A DNA stretch of 64,000 nucleotides from Torreya grandis (GCA_037957365.1 JARHVA010001191.1:1773501-1837500); one strand, 5' to 3'. Numbered from the stretch's first letter, positions 1 to 11,998 are shown. Made by a program: numbers and translations. Notes: a model not told the origin generated them from the sequence alone.

Positions 1-427
1 CTAGGACAAAAATGACTATGACCAAGGCTATAGACATTAGAGATGACATTTATAGAACCATGATACACCCTATAATACCCTAATAAGTCCCTATACAAGT
101 TTTAAACTATAGGGGTTTGACCTATTCTGACTTGTGGTAAAAATAGTCAACATTCTTGGTGATTTCTTAGGGGTGGCAAGTCAACTATAACAAAGACTAA
201 TAGCCTACTCCTATCCATTGGGATATGGAGTCACCTATGCAAAATTTATACACTAAATTTCCTTTGAAATAACACCAAATAAAAAGATAAGACACATAAA
301 ACCACACACTTAAGAAAACACACATGTGCTCTTAAGAACACTTAGGGAACACACACACACAACAAAGCAAAAACACACACCTACTTTAGTATTTATAGAA
401 CTAACCTTCATCTCATCAATATCAAGT
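1..427 (-). other. G1 3' flank: 3' UTR or start of 3' LTR, cut by window edge
   Basis: This stretch lies downstream of the G1 integrase on the minus strand and should hold the 3' untranslated region and the beginning of the 3' LTR. TATA-like strings occur on the minus strand (rc of about 391-402 and of 437-450), but I could not align it convincingly to the candidate 5' LTR near 12,030-13,000. CA-rich simple sequence occurs near 350-362. No gene is seen. Confidence 0.4.
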
Positions 428-1460
428 ATTTTAGTGGATCATATTTATAGGGATATGAAAATCTTCCCCATTCATTATTTCCAATTTAAATGAGTTTTTT
501 TCTTGCATTTGCTGATGATGATGTATGGCCCACTCCATAAGGTGTCAAATTTGGTATGTCTTCCTAGCTTTTCTCTTTCTTTATCCCGCTTTAATACTAT
601 GTCACCTTCTTGAAATACTCTTGGATTTCCATTACTATCAAAATATCTCTTAATTTGCATTTGGTGATGCTAGGTATTGTCTCTAGTCTCTTGAAGCTTC
701 ATAAACTCTATCAACCTCACCTCCATTAGAGTGTTTTCAATCAACTCTAGCTATTGTGCCAGCTCAAATGTAGGTAGATCATAGGATATAAATAATCTAG
801 ATTCTCTCCCATAGATAATAATAAAAGGAAAGTTCATTGTTGACCTCTTAGTAGTTATTATATCAACCCATAGGGTTGTCTTCAATTTAGTGTGCAAAAC
901 TCTTTGATTATCCTCTAATTTTTTTTTGATGATTCTAATCAAGTTCTTGTTAGTAGACTCATCCAACCCATTACCTTGAGGGTAATAGTTGTATGATGTA
1001 CTCAAGTATATGTCATTGCTATTTTCCCAATCAATTTTTCATTATTTAAAATTATGGTATAAGGAGTTTCAAACCTAGTTGTAATGTTCTCATAGAACTC
1101 CAAGATAGCACTTTCATTGGATTCCTTCAATGACACTAAAATGAAGTCAAGACTCCATTGCATAAAGGGTTGATCTAATTGAATATGCCTCAAAGGGAGA
1201 GCTAAAAGTTTCTTTTTTCCTAAAAATAAAGCACATTGTACACACCTTCTCACCTAAGCATAACAATCTTTGAAGAGGCTAGGCCAACAATATCCTACCC
1301 TCATGATCTTGGCAATTGTGGTTCTTGGGGAGAAATGAACTCCTATTATTCCATCATAAAAATTTTCAAGCAACACCCCAAATTGGTCATTGTCAATACA
1401 TCTCAATATTACACCATTAGTATATCTTCTAAAATTACACCATCTACAAGACAATAAGGT
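428..1460 (-). pseudogene. G1 integrase domain (Ty3/gypsy), decayed
   Basis: The order on the minus strand is a zinc-binding end with RRCVQC (about 1,240), the catalytic core start near the LDQPFMQWSLDF segment (about 1,150-1,180), the core end with a GNGLDESTNKNL segment (about 940-975), and a GPY/F-type C-terminal module (475-660, with GDIVLK and WSGPYII). Integrase inserts the cDNA copy into host DNA. The expected third catalytic acid, Glu in the DESTNK segment, is still present. At least three frame changes and several stops break the reading frame. The last residues continue past the stop at 475 in another frame to about 428, matching the end of the D integrase at 39,700-39,766. It is clearly the same family as D and cannot be functional. 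Confidence 0.85.
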
Positions 1461-1639
1461 ATATCTTATAATCTAAAATACCTCCTTTTGGTTCTAATCA
1501 AACCATTAAGGCACTTACCACTTTGAATAAAGTTGATGATATATTGTGTCTAGATTTGTATAGGCATGGAATCAGATAGTTGGGATAAATCATGATTGAC
1601 TAAACACTCTTATTTTGGATCATGGAATTCTAAAGCTAA

Positions 1640-2920
1640 GTGTTCACAAAGACCTTTACCTCTTACCAAATTTTTGATGTCAACATCATATTCCATTACC
1701 TTTGTAATCTATCTTTACCTCTTTTCACTGAGGTTTTTACTCAAAATGAACTCTTTGGTGCTAAGATGAGATTGCCCATGATATGAATCCTATTATTTGA
1801 AACCATATGCCCAAATTTCTTTAGCCTTGTTATAATAGTAAGGACTTGTTTTTACACAAATGTATACTTAACTAAACCTTAATTAAATAATGTAATTAGT
1901 TGTTCCACACCTTCATCATTATTTTTAATTAGCATAGATAAGATAGTATCAAGGTTATCAAATGAATACAACATGAAATCATTAAAAAAATTAGGGTTTA
2001 CAAGAGTGGGAGCTTGTGAAATTACTTGATTGATGGCTTTAAATCTAATTTTACCCTCCTTAGTCTAAGAGAAAACTTGATTCTTCTTGAGCATGGATGT
2101 GATAGGCTTCACCAAAGATGCAAAACTAGGTATGAACCTTATCACAAATTTTATCTTACCTAGGAAAATTTTGAGTCTTTTCTTGTGCAAAGGCAATGAT
2201 AGGCCTAGAATAGCCTCTATCCTTTTAGGATCAATAGTTATACCATATTTGGAAACAATATGTCTTAGGATATTACCTTCATGAATAACAAAACTATATT
2301 TTTGGGGGTTGAGATATACTCCAAATTACCTACATCTTTCAAACACTTGCTTTAGGTGTTTCATATGATCATTTGTATCCTTGGAGAACATGGTTATGTC
2401 ATCTATATATACCAATAACAACTCATTTATTAGACCTTTGGAAACCATGTCCATTTCCATTTTAAAGGTGACCAACATTTGAAAAACCAAAGGGCATCTT
2501 CCTATAAACAAAATTAACCTATTTATAGTGAATGCTATTGTGAAATAATCATCTTCATTCACTAAATTTTTTTTATAACTAGAATATCCATCTAAGAGAG
2601 AGAAATGTTGAGAACCTAAAACAACTTGAAAAATTTACTCCATGGAAGGTAAAGTATAGTGATATTTGAGTAACACCCTATTAATATCTCTAGAATTGAC
2701 ACAAAGTCATATCTCCCCATTATTATTTCTAACAAGCACAAGGTTAGCTACCCAAGTTGAATGCTTGATAGGAAATATTATCTCAAATTCAAGGAGTTTG
2801 ATAATTTCTATCCTCATGAGTTGTTTAACCTTGTGGTTGATAGGCCTTTGTTTTTGCCTAACTAGTTTAACTATATGTTCCAATTGAATGGTATGGTTTG
2901 CTAGGATAGGATCAAACCAT
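1640..2920 (-). pseudogene. G1 reverse transcriptase and RNase H, decayed
   Basis: Reading down the minus strand from about 2,920, the RT starts with a segment ending in STWVANLVLV, continues through a KYHYTLPSME-like block, and reaches the catalytic box YIDDIT (codons at about 2,398-2,412). A block ending FGVYLNPQKYSF and a FLGKINFVIRF segment follow, as in Ty3/gypsy RTs. The connection and RNase H run on to about 1,700, with a LVNPNF segment and an LKKFGHM segment. Several frameshifts and stops are present. RT and RNase H copy element RNA into DNA and remove the RNA. The plus-strand open frames at 2,087-2,284 and 2,666-2,887 are shadows. Homologous segments occur in D at 37,080-38,470. Confidence 0.85.
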
Positions 2921-3339
2921 ATTAGTTATTTATAATCCAAAGCAAATATTTCATGGAACTCCCTACATAAATCAATGAATTCTTGTTTTTTAAGTATAAC
3001 ATACCGTGCCTAGTTTGAAGAGTTTGTCTTTAAAGGTCAAGACCCTTTCATAATTATCCTCCATTGTATACATACTCAAATTTTCCTTATTTCCTTGATC
3101 ATATTCATTAAATATACTTTATAAGTATATTAAATGTACAATGTATATGATCATATTCATTAAATATAATTTATAAGTACAATGTGTTTATCACTATAAA
3201 AAAATTTCAAATACACATCATTATTAGGTATGGAATGTATTATAATGACCTTGATCTGGGATTACTTCCTTCTTATTTTATGTAAGTATGTGTATCAAAT
3301 TATGCTCCTATACTAGTTAGTATATCAACATGATTATTT

Positions 3340-3680
3340 TTCTCCCTTGGGAATGATTATATGTTGAATGAATTGAAGTACTCAAGTAAATGGCATACCA
3401 TATGCTTATATGACTTAATAAAAGGGTTCTTGGAATAAAACACATTCCTAACTTTATTCACAATTAGTTCACTATCTCCATGTAGATGTAGATTCTTGAT
3501 TCCTTTTCTCCTTGCCCATTAAAGACCATGAATCAAACCTTCATACTTAGCCACATTACAAGTGACACTGAAAGGGAAACTATATGAATTATAGTACTAT
3601 TTTTGGATGGGTAAAACAACATAACACCATAGCTTACACCAATATTACTCCTTGAGTCATTCAAAAACATATTCCACATT
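3340..3680 (-). pseudogene. G1 additional RNase H-like domain located upstream of RT
   Basis: In one minus-strand frame I read a block with VAKYEGLIHGL, then LHLHGDSELIVNKV, then SYKHMVCHLLEYF. This is the conserved core of an RNase H fold (E of the AKYE segment, D of the GDSE segment) and differs from the RNase H next to RT. It lies between the protease region and RT. The same block in the same position occurs in D at 36,320-36,800. It resembles the second, archaeal-type RNase H known from Tat-lineage plant Ty3/gypsy elements. That assignment is by motif only and needs a profile search. The N-terminal strand with the first Asp is damaged here. Confidence 0.7.
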
Positions 3681-3949
3681 CACCTTCCTCATTGGTGAGT
3701 GAAGGCATTGGCATTTCTTCCTCATGTAAACTATATACTCCAACATTAGTTTCCTCTATGAGGGCATAAGGATAATTTTCATATGTGTTATTACCATACT
3801 CATCTAGTAAAATATTATATATTCCTTCAATCTTGAATGATGACCCATCTTCTATAATAGACTCCTCATGATCATTGATGACACAATTTAAATTAGAGCT
3901 TACTTCTAAATAGGGTTTAATGTGAAATTTAGCCAGTGGTTGAGTTATA

Positions 3950-4400
3950 ATGGCTACCTTTATTCTATACCTTATCCTAAAGTCTGAGAATGACCAACCA
4001 ACTAAGAGGTATCCTCCTATCTTAGCTATGAAACCCCTTGAGATCTAGATAGTAAAGTGGGTAGGCAAGTCAACAACCATAATGTCTTGAAGGATGGGGA
4101 AACTAGGATAATCATGAAAGAAGACTCTCAATCCTTTAAATAATCCTACTCATTGAGTATGTGTTTCATTAAGTTGAATTACCCCTTTAATAAATGGTTC
4201 ATAATTTAAACCTAATTTATCAGCTACAACTTTGTGCATCACTGAAGTGTTTCTCTAATATCAACTATGCATTTATGAATAAGTTTGTACCTAATAATGA
4301 GAGTGAGGTAGATGGGTGGAGGATTTTTATATTTATAAGAAGGATAAACAATGTGTTTTGGAGAATTGGTGAGGGAAAAATTACCATGTAACATGTATTT
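3950..4400 (-). pseudogene. G1 aspartic protease region, decayed
   Basis: The minus strand carries PPPIYLTLII followed by KCIVDI, aligning with PPPFYLYLIM and NYMVDLGAS of the D protease. The catalytic Asp codon appears to survive, but the Gly-Ala after it is lost. Further on, a segment with QDIMVVDLPTHFTI and ISRGFIAKIGGYL aligns with the C-terminal part of the D protease (35,930-36,010). Retropepsins of this kind cut the gag-pol polyprotein. The region between 3,690 and 3,950 is an acidic linker without a recognised domain. Confidence 0.65.
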
Positions 4401-5084
4401 AAGACAACTGCTCTTACAAAAGTTCCTTTTAGCTAGGCAAGTGAAGCAATCCTAAAGAGACATGAATGCCTTAGCATTATTCAAAGAATAAATGATGTTT
4501 ATAATAGAAGTATTCACCTTTTATTGAGTCCTTTAAGGAAATGAAGTGTTTAGAACTTGTTTTATTGAATAAACTTGAGTATACCTTCCAACATTTTTAT
4601 TTAAAGAAGGTATAGGAGATGTAGGGACTATCATGCTTGTAGTCACATCTTGCTACCTTGTAAGAGGACTAGTTGAACTTTTAGGCACACCATTAGCATC
4701 TCTTAGGTCCTTTATCTTTAATATAGTATTTTTTGTAATTAAATTACCTTTATTGAGAACATAGATGTCTTCAATAATGAATTTACTAAAACTCACTCCT
4801 GGAGGATGCCTTTCCTCATTTGTTTGCATGAGAAATTCATCTTCTGATAATAGTTAAGGAGTGATTCTTCCTTGAGAAAAAAAATATTTCTCTCCACATT
4901 CATTTGAATCCATGAATTTTCCTTGTTTCCATTCTTATCCTTACACCAAGTTAATATGAATTAGTACCATTTCTCTTGTATTAGAGGTGGAAATAGGATT
5001 ATATGCATTGGTAAGCCTATTAAATTTAGGCTACCCTTGACCTCTTCCTTGCCCATATTGTTGACCACAGGGATAGGTATTTTT
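4401..5084 (-). other. G1 gag-protease linker, decayed
   Basis: This stretch lies between gag and the protease on the minus strand. Short open segments are rich in Lys, Asn, Ser and Thr, including a Gly/Gln-rich bit after 5,090 on the minus strand that could be the remains of a nucleocapsid-like tail. I find no complete CCHC zinc knuckle and no other domain. Confidence 0.45.
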
Positions 5085-5640
5085 ATTCACACGTTTTTGA
5101 ATATTTTATTTTCTAAGCTAAGCCTTAAAGAATTTAGACCTTAATTCCCAATTAGTTGTCTCTTCTACCTTATTATGAGTAGCTCTTGAATTGGTGTTGG
5201 TATTAGGAACATGATCAACACTTAGAGAAATAGTATAATTATTTAGAAGTAAAGGCATGGACACTTTTGGATAAAAATTCATAGCTTTTATGAGGCCATT
5301 TTCAACTCTAATGTAAAGGTCATATGCTTTAGGTAATATGTATCCACCCATGGATTGCAACATTATGGCTATGTAAATATAAATAGCCCTCAAATATGTG
5401 GGAAACACAAAGCTAGTATGTGGTCTCATCGAAGAAGGAACCCTATTAAAATTCCTTTGGAATCTCTCATTAAATAATGAATTATCTCCTTAGGGGATAT
5501 TTGAATCACATTAAGCTGATGGATGAGTGATGTGTGATCACTCTTTCCTTCAAATCTTGATGTTAACAGCTCTCCAAAATCATCCCAAGTTGTGATACAA
5601 TCACTAGGTAAAGTCCTATACCAATCAAGTGATTTGCCTT
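5085..5640 (-). pseudogene. G1 gag, C-terminal part, downstream of the LINE insertion
   Basis: The frame read from 5,650 down contains MSLKGKSLDWYRTLPSD and TWDDFGELLTSRFEGKSD, which is the typical retrotransposon gag (capsid) signature of a Trp-Tyr motif followed by W-x-x-F. The next frame (5,429-5,118) contains LQSMGGYILPKAYDLYIRVE, aligning with IQSMGGITLLEVYDITIRE in the D gag. Gag forms the virus-like particle. The gene is split: its N-terminal part lies at 11,478-11,880, beyond the LINE. A frame change separates the two open segments here. Confidence 0.85.
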
Positions 5641-5657
5641 TAAGGGACATGAAAATG
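5641..5657. repeat. Target-site duplication, LINE 3' side
   Basis: The 17-bp sequence TAAGGGACATGAAAATG is identical to 11,461-11,477. It lies inside the G1 gag reading frame, and on the minus strand gag sequence continues directly from one copy to the other when the LINE is ignored. This defines the exact LINE ends. Confidence 0.95.
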
Positions 5658-5720
5658 CAACTAAAGGGGTAAAAATTTATTGAAAGAAACCAAAGAATGG
5701 GAACATTACAATCTCATATC

Positions 5721-8700
5721 CTACTCCAGAAGTTGAGCCAAGGAAAGAGCAAGATCATCAGGAAGCGTAGTCTGCTCCAGAATACACCAGTTCGGCCCTT
5801 TTTTTGAGGCCCATTTAGCTAAGCCATCCGCTACACTATTCCACTCACGAGGAATGTGCTTAAAAGAAATATCAACAAAAGAAACACTGATCTACCAAAT
5901 CTGTTTAATCACAGTAGTGAGCTTCCAGTCAGCACTGCCTAAATTGCCATTATTCACCATGTTTATAATCACTTGAGAATCGGATTCACAGGTAACACTA
6001 AAAAAACCCTGAGTACAGCAAGTCTGAAGCACTTCCAGAATTTCCAAGGCCTCCATCAAGTTGTTGGTGTAGTGGCCCTTATAAATGGAGAATAGAAAAC
6101 AAACTGAGCTAGAGAAGTCTCTGCCTAAGCTGCCAATTCCAGCAGCCCCTAGGTTTCCCTTAGAGGACCCGTCAACATTGACTTTGATGCAGCCGTGTGA
6201 GGGAGGATTCCAGCGTCCCACGCGGCTTATAGGAGGAGCCCGCAGTCTATTCCCAATAGTGGTCCGCGTGGTAGAAGGAGTGGACATTGCAGCCAGCCGA
6301 ATAGGGGAAAGGTGTTGAAGAATAGTGACCACAGCTGGGTCATGAGCCGCCGCCTGGTCACAATTAGCCTGAATAGTCTCCATAATAGCATTGCTAACTT
6401 TGGCCCAGACTTCCCTGAGACTAGAAACAGAGGCTTGGAACATCCTTCTATTGCGTTCAATCCAGATGTTCCACAGAATAAAAGTAGGACCAATGGCCCA
6501 CATAGTCTGTAGAATAGGCATTTTGTCAGGGGGCCGACCCAGGCACTGCCAAAATTCAGCCAGGGAGGCAGCATGCCAACAGGGGCAGTTCCAGACCTCC
6601 CACCAAAGATGCCATAAGCCTCTGGCAAAAGGGCACTAAAAAAATAGGTGTGCCCCATTCTCTTGATTATTACAACACATCAAACACATAGAAGGCCCCT
6701 GATATCCTCTTCTGCAGAGGTTCTCCCAAGTCAGACATTTGTTGTAGGTGAGAGTTTAGAGGAAGAAATTGCATTTCGGCCAGGCAGCCAAATTCCATAT
6801 GTTTTTCCCCCATAAGAAGTCCACATCTCCAAGACGAAACTTTGAAAGCACCTGATAACCCGAAGAGACTGAATACTGTCCACTAGGATCCCCTCCCCAA
6901 GCCAAGTCATCACACTCCCTCAAAGAGCTACAGCCACGAGAAGCAAGAATCTGGGAAAGCTCTGCACGGTTCTCCACAGTCCCTCCAAGTGGCCACTCCA
7001 TCTCATTCTTCCATTTGTACGCAATAAAAGTCCCCAAGTTATAAGCCTCCTTGTAATGTTCCATAGTGGTCCAGCCAGCAGCAAGAAAAGCCTCACATAG
7101 TAACTGCAAATGTGGATGAGATGCAAGGAGGGGGAGCTCCGTTCCAGGAGTCCTCCCAAAAGAGCGCCTCAGAACCCTTATTACAAATCTAGAAAAATCT
7201 AGGCTACACCAACTGCGCTCCAAATTTGAGGGTGGTCCATACCACAGAACCTCTTCCCTAAATAGGCATTCTAAGAATTTCCAATGGGTTAACCCCTGGA
7301 CAATATTTTGAGGACACGATACGGGCCCAAAGATGGGACTGGCTAGTGCACCACCACCAATATAACTTTGCTGCAAGGGCCTGACTCGAGAGAATGGCAG
7401 ATCTCAGCCCAAGACCACCATCCTTCTTTGGATGACAAATCGTGCTCCAGTTAACAAGACTCCATTTCAATTATCTTAAATTGCCGCTCCACAAAAATTG
7501 TCGAGATAGAGCGTCATATTCCTTAAGAAAGAACATGGGGGCAGCCCTGGACCATACTACGATAAGTTGGCAGCGCCTAAATTATGGATTACAGAAGGGT
7601 CACCCTCCCAGCAGGCGTGAGCCAACGGTGGGTCCAATGGTTAACTCTCTTCTTCAGTTTGTCCAGCACATTCTACCAAAAGAGCCTGGGTTGCCTACCA
7701 ACCACAATGGGAATCCCCAGATAAATAACTGGGAGAGATTGCATCTAGAATCTAAATATAGTAGCAATCCATCTCTGAATAGCCTCTGGAGTATTGAAGA
7801 AAAAAATGGAATATTTGTGCTCGTTTATCCTCTGACCAGACACAGCGAGGTAAGAGTCCAAAGTGCTCCTGAAACCCTGTGCTTCGTGAATCCGGGCTTG
7901 CCCCGCTAAAATGGTGTCATCCACAAATTGAAGGTGAGTTAGGTTAGGAATCCCCTGTCCCCAGCTCCATCCATGAATCACATGTTGGGCTGCACAAAAT
8001 TTGATGAGGTGACCCAGCCCTTCCGCAAGGATAATGAACAGGTATGGGGAGATTGGGTCCCCCTGACGGAGACCTCTTGTCGCCCCAAACAAGCAGGAGG
8101 GCACCCCGTTGATGAGGATCGAATATGAGGGTGTAGTAACACAGCTAAGAACCCATTTTATCCAGTCCTGTCCAAAGCCAAATGCCATGAGGATTTTCCA
8201 TAGAAAACTCCAATCCACCCTATCATAGGCCTTGGCCAAATCTAGCTTAATAAACATAGCCCTCTCTTGAGAAATGTGCATAGAATGGATTGCTTCCGAA
8301 GCAATCACTACACCATCCAGAATTTGCCTTCCCGCAACAAAACCCCCCTGTTCCTCGGAGATAATTATAGGAAGCCAAACTTTGAGCCTTTTTGCAATGA
8401 GCTTGGTGATAATTTTGTAGATCATATTGCAGAGAGCAATAGCCCTGAAATGATCCAAACAATTAGCTTGTTTCTCTTTTGGGATCAGGACCAAGAAGGT
8501 AGCGTTGAGCGCTCTGAGCATTTCCTTATTAAGGAAGGACTCCTGCACCACATCCACGAGGTCCTGGCTGATGATACTCCAAAACTCTTGATAAAACTTA
8601 GCTGGGAAACCATCTAGTCCAGGCGCTTTTCCTCTACGCATACTAAAAACCACATTTTCCACTTCCATTTTCTCAATTAGTTTTAGCAAAGCTTCATTCA

Positions 8701-10012
8701 TCTCCGGCGTGATAAGAGAAGGGATGCAGCCCAGAATCTCATTCCCCTCAGGATCAGCTGTAGGTGGTATGCCAGAAAGGAGCTCCAAAAAGAAGCGTAC
8801 AGCTTCCTTAGCTATAGCAGTAGAGGAGGTGATACGAGAGCCATCCAAAGTCACAAGAGAGGTTAAATAATTCTTGTTGCGGCGTGCCTGGACCGACTTA
8901 TGGAAGAAATCTATGTTCCTATCCCCCTCCTGGAGCCAGTCAATACGAGATTTCTACTTCCAAAAGATCTCTTCCCATAATTCCCATTCTGAAAGGTCTT
9001 TTAAGGCCACAAATTCAGCCCTATGAAGATCCTCCATCAAGCCAAAGTCCCGGATTTGTCTAGTCACACTGTCCAAACTTTCCTGCGCCCTTTTCTTCAT
9101 TACATGAAGGTTGCTAAAGTTGTTTTTGTTCCAATCCTGCAACTTTCGCTTCACAAACTGAAGCTTCTTAGCAAAAGAGAACATGGCTGTCCCATATTCA
9201 GGAGCCCCTTGCCTCCACCAGTGAGTCATAAGGCTATGGAGATCAGGATCCTGAAGCCACATAAGCTAAAATTTGAAGGGAGGTCACTTGGGCCCGGCAA
9301 TAAAGCAAGTGGTGAGCTTGATGGGCCAATGATCAGACCTGTTCCAATCCAGAATTTCGGAAGCTAGAGAAAAAGAGCTAGACAGCCAAAAATAGGAGAC
9401 AAGAAATCTATCTAAATGCTCAGAGATAGCATCCCTTACCTGACCTTCTGTTATTCCAGGTGAAAAGCCCATTCATGGGCTTCACATCAGCGAGGCGCAA
9501 CTGGTCAATATTAAGTCTGAGCAGCTCGGCCAAAGGATCTAGATGCGCCAGTCCACCCCTTTTCTCTTCCAAACTAATAACAGCATTAAAATCACCAACA
9601 ACGATCCAAGGCAGGTAGGGCGCACAACTCCGTACATACCAAACATGGTCCCAAAGCTTGACCTGCCTTGCAATATCTCTTGGTGCATACACATTAGTAA
9701 CCAGGATCAGTTCACCTGACTCAGGGGAGGATGCAATCATAGAGAGTGCCGAGATTTAGCCATCCAATGGAGAGGGGTGACCTTATCTGGATCCCAGCAA
9801 ATTGCCAATCCTCCAGCACTTCCTAAGGCTCCCACACACTGGCAATGCCCCTAGCACCAAAACTTGGACATACAACTGAGCATGGCATCCACAGAGAGCT
9901 TGGTCTCTTGAATGCAAAGAATATCTGGTGAATGCTCCACAACCAACTTACGCATAGCTCTTTGTCTTGGGCTACTATGCAGTCCCCTTACATTCCAAGA
10001 CAGCACTATCAT
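5721..10012 (-). pseudogene. LINE ORF2: endonuclease, reverse transcriptase, RNase H, lightly broken
   Basis: ORF2 begins with ATG at 10,012-10,010. The APE-type endonuclease shows SWNVRGL, IQETKL, GDFNAV (about 9,580) and SDHWPIKL (about 9,310). The RT shows GKAPGLDGFP, IALCNMIYKI, DLAKAYDRV, GLRQGDPISPYLF and the catalytic box FVDD (about 7,913-7,930). A zf-RVT-like segment lies near 6,600-6,900. The plant-type RNase H (from about 6,260) shows VDGSSKG, MEALE, CESDS and HIPREWNSVADGLA, so all four acidic positions are visible. The stop is TAG at 5,723-5,721. Three in-frame TAG codons sit at 9,853-9,851, 8,956-8,954 and 5,894-5,892, each fitting a former CAG. Frameshifts occur near 9,740, 9,440 and between 7,740 and 6,500. 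The enzyme nicks DNA and copies LINE RNA in place. Confidence 0.92.
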
Positions 10013-11452
10013 TATGAGGATTGGGTGAAGTGTACATCCAGGGTCTTGACCGCCCCTGATTCCACCAGTAAATCACATGTGCGCTGAATTTTCTCATGAT
10101 CTTTCTTGCATCCCACTCTAGATGGGTTGGTGAAGGAGACTTTCTTGAGAGGTCTCTACACTAAGCCCAAAGCAGACATCGGCCCCTTCTCCTTCCAGGA
10201 GGTTTTTGTATCCTTAACCAAATCAGCCCACCTGATATCCTTGTCTTGCTATGCTGGGAGGACTACCAAAGCCCCCTCTTTCAGTACAGTCTCCCTCTCT
10301 CAGCCCAACTGGATCATCATGTCCTGGGTTTCAACAGTGTGAGAAGTCTTCTCTTCACCCTCAGAAGGTGATCCCAACTCCTTCGGAGGAATGCCATCCT
10401 CAATGGCCATGCAGTCTAGGATTTCAAAGCGGTTAAAACCCAAGTCCTGAGTCCGATCCTGGTTCCTCCATTTCTATCCACGTCCCCTCACCCGACGTTA
10501 GACTTGGGTGAAACCCTCATTATCATGATTGTTAAGTGTCAGCTGGTGATGATTCGGAATTACCTGATTTGGTTGAGAATTCCCAATTGGCTCATTGTTC
10601 AGGGTGTGGTTTGAAGAGCCCTTTTGGGCCGAAGGGCCAGCCTCTTTACCTCTGTTGGTCTCCATCTTGGTGAATCTCCCAGCATGGGGGCATTGACGAT
10701 GCAAGTGACCATAAGCATGACAAATTATGCATCAAAATGGGATTGCTTCATAATCAATTTGTTGTATCCAGGATGAGCCTCCCATACAGATTTCCATAGT
10801 ATCCAGCAGGGGGGTTATTCAAATCCATTTCTACACAAATACGAGCAAAGGAAATGAGCTTCCGGTCCAGAGATTGGTGAGAAATATCCATTTGTGATCC
10901 CAATAGTGCAGCGATTTGCTAGAGAATATCTTCTCTCCAAAATTCCAGAGGGAGTCTCAGGAGCCTGACCCACACAGGGACGCGAGTTGGCAGGTCTTCC
11001 ACAGAATTAAACCCAGGATGCCAGGGTTTAACAAAAAGTCCAATCCGATCATAGAAGTAGGTCCCTCCTTCGAAGATACGATTCTTGTCAGCAACAGAGG
11101 AGAAATTCATAAGAAAATAACTATTCCCAGCTAGCATAACCTCTAAATCTCCCTCCACCTGCCAGGTACGGCACATCCATGCTTCCAGCATAGCCTGAGA
11201 GATCCGAATACCCAAAAACTTGCATATTAGGGTGTGGGCAGCCATATACTCCACGTCCTCCCTGACAGTTTTTGGTTAAATCACTAAAACGGGCCTTTCT
11301 AGACTCCTCAATAGGCATCCATTAACTTTAACGAATCTGGGGCGTTCACTTGCATAAAACGGCTCCTTCCCCTGAGGAGCCTTGTCCTGCGCCTGGCCCA
11401 GACCGCCGGAACCCTCTCCCAGCCCGTCGCTCATCTTCCCATTCAATTCCAT
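10012..11452 (-). pseudogene. LINE ORF1: DUF4283-like domain and CCHC zinc knuckle, broken
   Basis: The first ATG is at 11,452-11,450 (a second in-frame ATG is at 11,434), only 8 bp from the element's 5' end. A DUF4283-type domain follows at about 11,210-10,920, with AWMCRTWQVEGDLE, VADKNRIFEGG and VWVRLLRLPLEFW. A zinc knuckle CIICHAYGHLHRQC (C-x2-C-x4-H-x4-C) sits at about 10,690-10,735. The tail runs to TAA at 10,014-10,012, which overlaps the ORF2 ATG as TAATG. A frame change near 11,290 and stops near 10,917 and 10,498 break it. The protein should bind LINE RNA in the ribonucleoprotein. Confidence 0.85.
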
Positions 11453-11460
11453 ACAAATCC

Positions 11461-11477
11461 TAAGGGACATGAAAATG
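11461..11477. repeat. Target-site duplication, LINE 5' side
   Basis: This 17-bp copy is identical to 5,641-5,657. On the minus strand it begins the upstream part of the interrupted G1 gag, whose sequence reads IRLIFMSLKGKSL across the empty site. Confidence 0.95.
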
Positions 11478-11880
11478 AGTCTAATGGAAATATTGAATTT
11501 AGTGACATTATGAAAACTAAAAAAAAATAGATATACCTAATGTGCTCAATAGGAATGACATGACCTTCACCATTGAATATAAGAACACTCTTTGTAACAT
11601 TAGGGGGAATGTCATCATATGCATCAAGATGAATTGGATTTTTAGTGTTAAAGGTTGGGAAGGCATGATACTTAGTCATGTATTTATCAATTTATTCTTC
11701 ACTTTGTTGATCCTTTTGGATATCAAAGTCCTATTTCTCTTCAAAGGGCATAATAGGCTGAGGATGTTGAACTTTAATAGGAAGTTCAAGTTGAAGAGGT
11801 ACATTGATGGGATTGAAAACTCTATTATAATATTACCTAGTAATGACCATGAAGTATGAGCATAAATACATGATAAAAAA
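11478..11880 (-). pseudogene. G1 gag, N-terminal part, upstream of the LINE insertion
   Basis: The minus-strand frame from 11,679 reads MTKYHAFPTFNTKNPIHLDA and continues with GEGHVIPIEHIRYI. It then changes frame near 11,530 before the segment that joins the rest of gag beyond the LINE. The upstream part to about 11,880 is Gln/Pro/Glu-rich. This corresponds to the N-terminal half of the retrotransposon gag domain seen in D at 33,892-34,300. The gene was already decaying or has decayed since, as shown by the frame change outside the LINE. Confidence 0.8.
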
Positions 11881-11998
11881 ATGCCTTAAACTATATTTTA
11901 CCATGAATGGAGTCACCAAATGTTGATTAAAACACCATGTGCAATTATGATGTTGTCAAGACCAGTATTCACCTTGATAAGTCTTCTTTAGGATAATG

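Larger units (their letters stand above)
5658..11460 (-). mobile_element. Non-LTR retrotransposon (plant L1-type LINE), nearly complete
   Basis: This 5.8-kb insertion lies on the minus strand between perfect 17-bp duplications. It carries ORF1 (DUF4283-like domain plus zinc knuckle) and ORF2 (endonuclease, RT, zf-RVT-like region, RNase H). The domain set is that of plant L1-clade LINEs. It is visibly richer in GC and CpG than the sequence around it, and few lesions break its ORFs, so it is the least decayed element here. ORF1 starts about 8 bp inside the 5' end, so a 5' UTR is missing or minimal, probably by 5' truncation. The 3' UTR is only about 63 bp and contains AATAAA. No poly(A) tract precedes the duplication, which is unusual for L1. 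Confidence 0.92.

Noticed and set aside
213..240. Minus-strand GGTGACTCCATATCCC considered as a second primer-binding site
   Set aside because: The match to a tRNA-Arg-type site is short and no LTR end could be placed next to it.
6085..6639. Plus-strand open frames opposite the LINE RNase H region
   Set aside because: They are antisense shadows. The minus strand carries the recognisable RNase H motifs.
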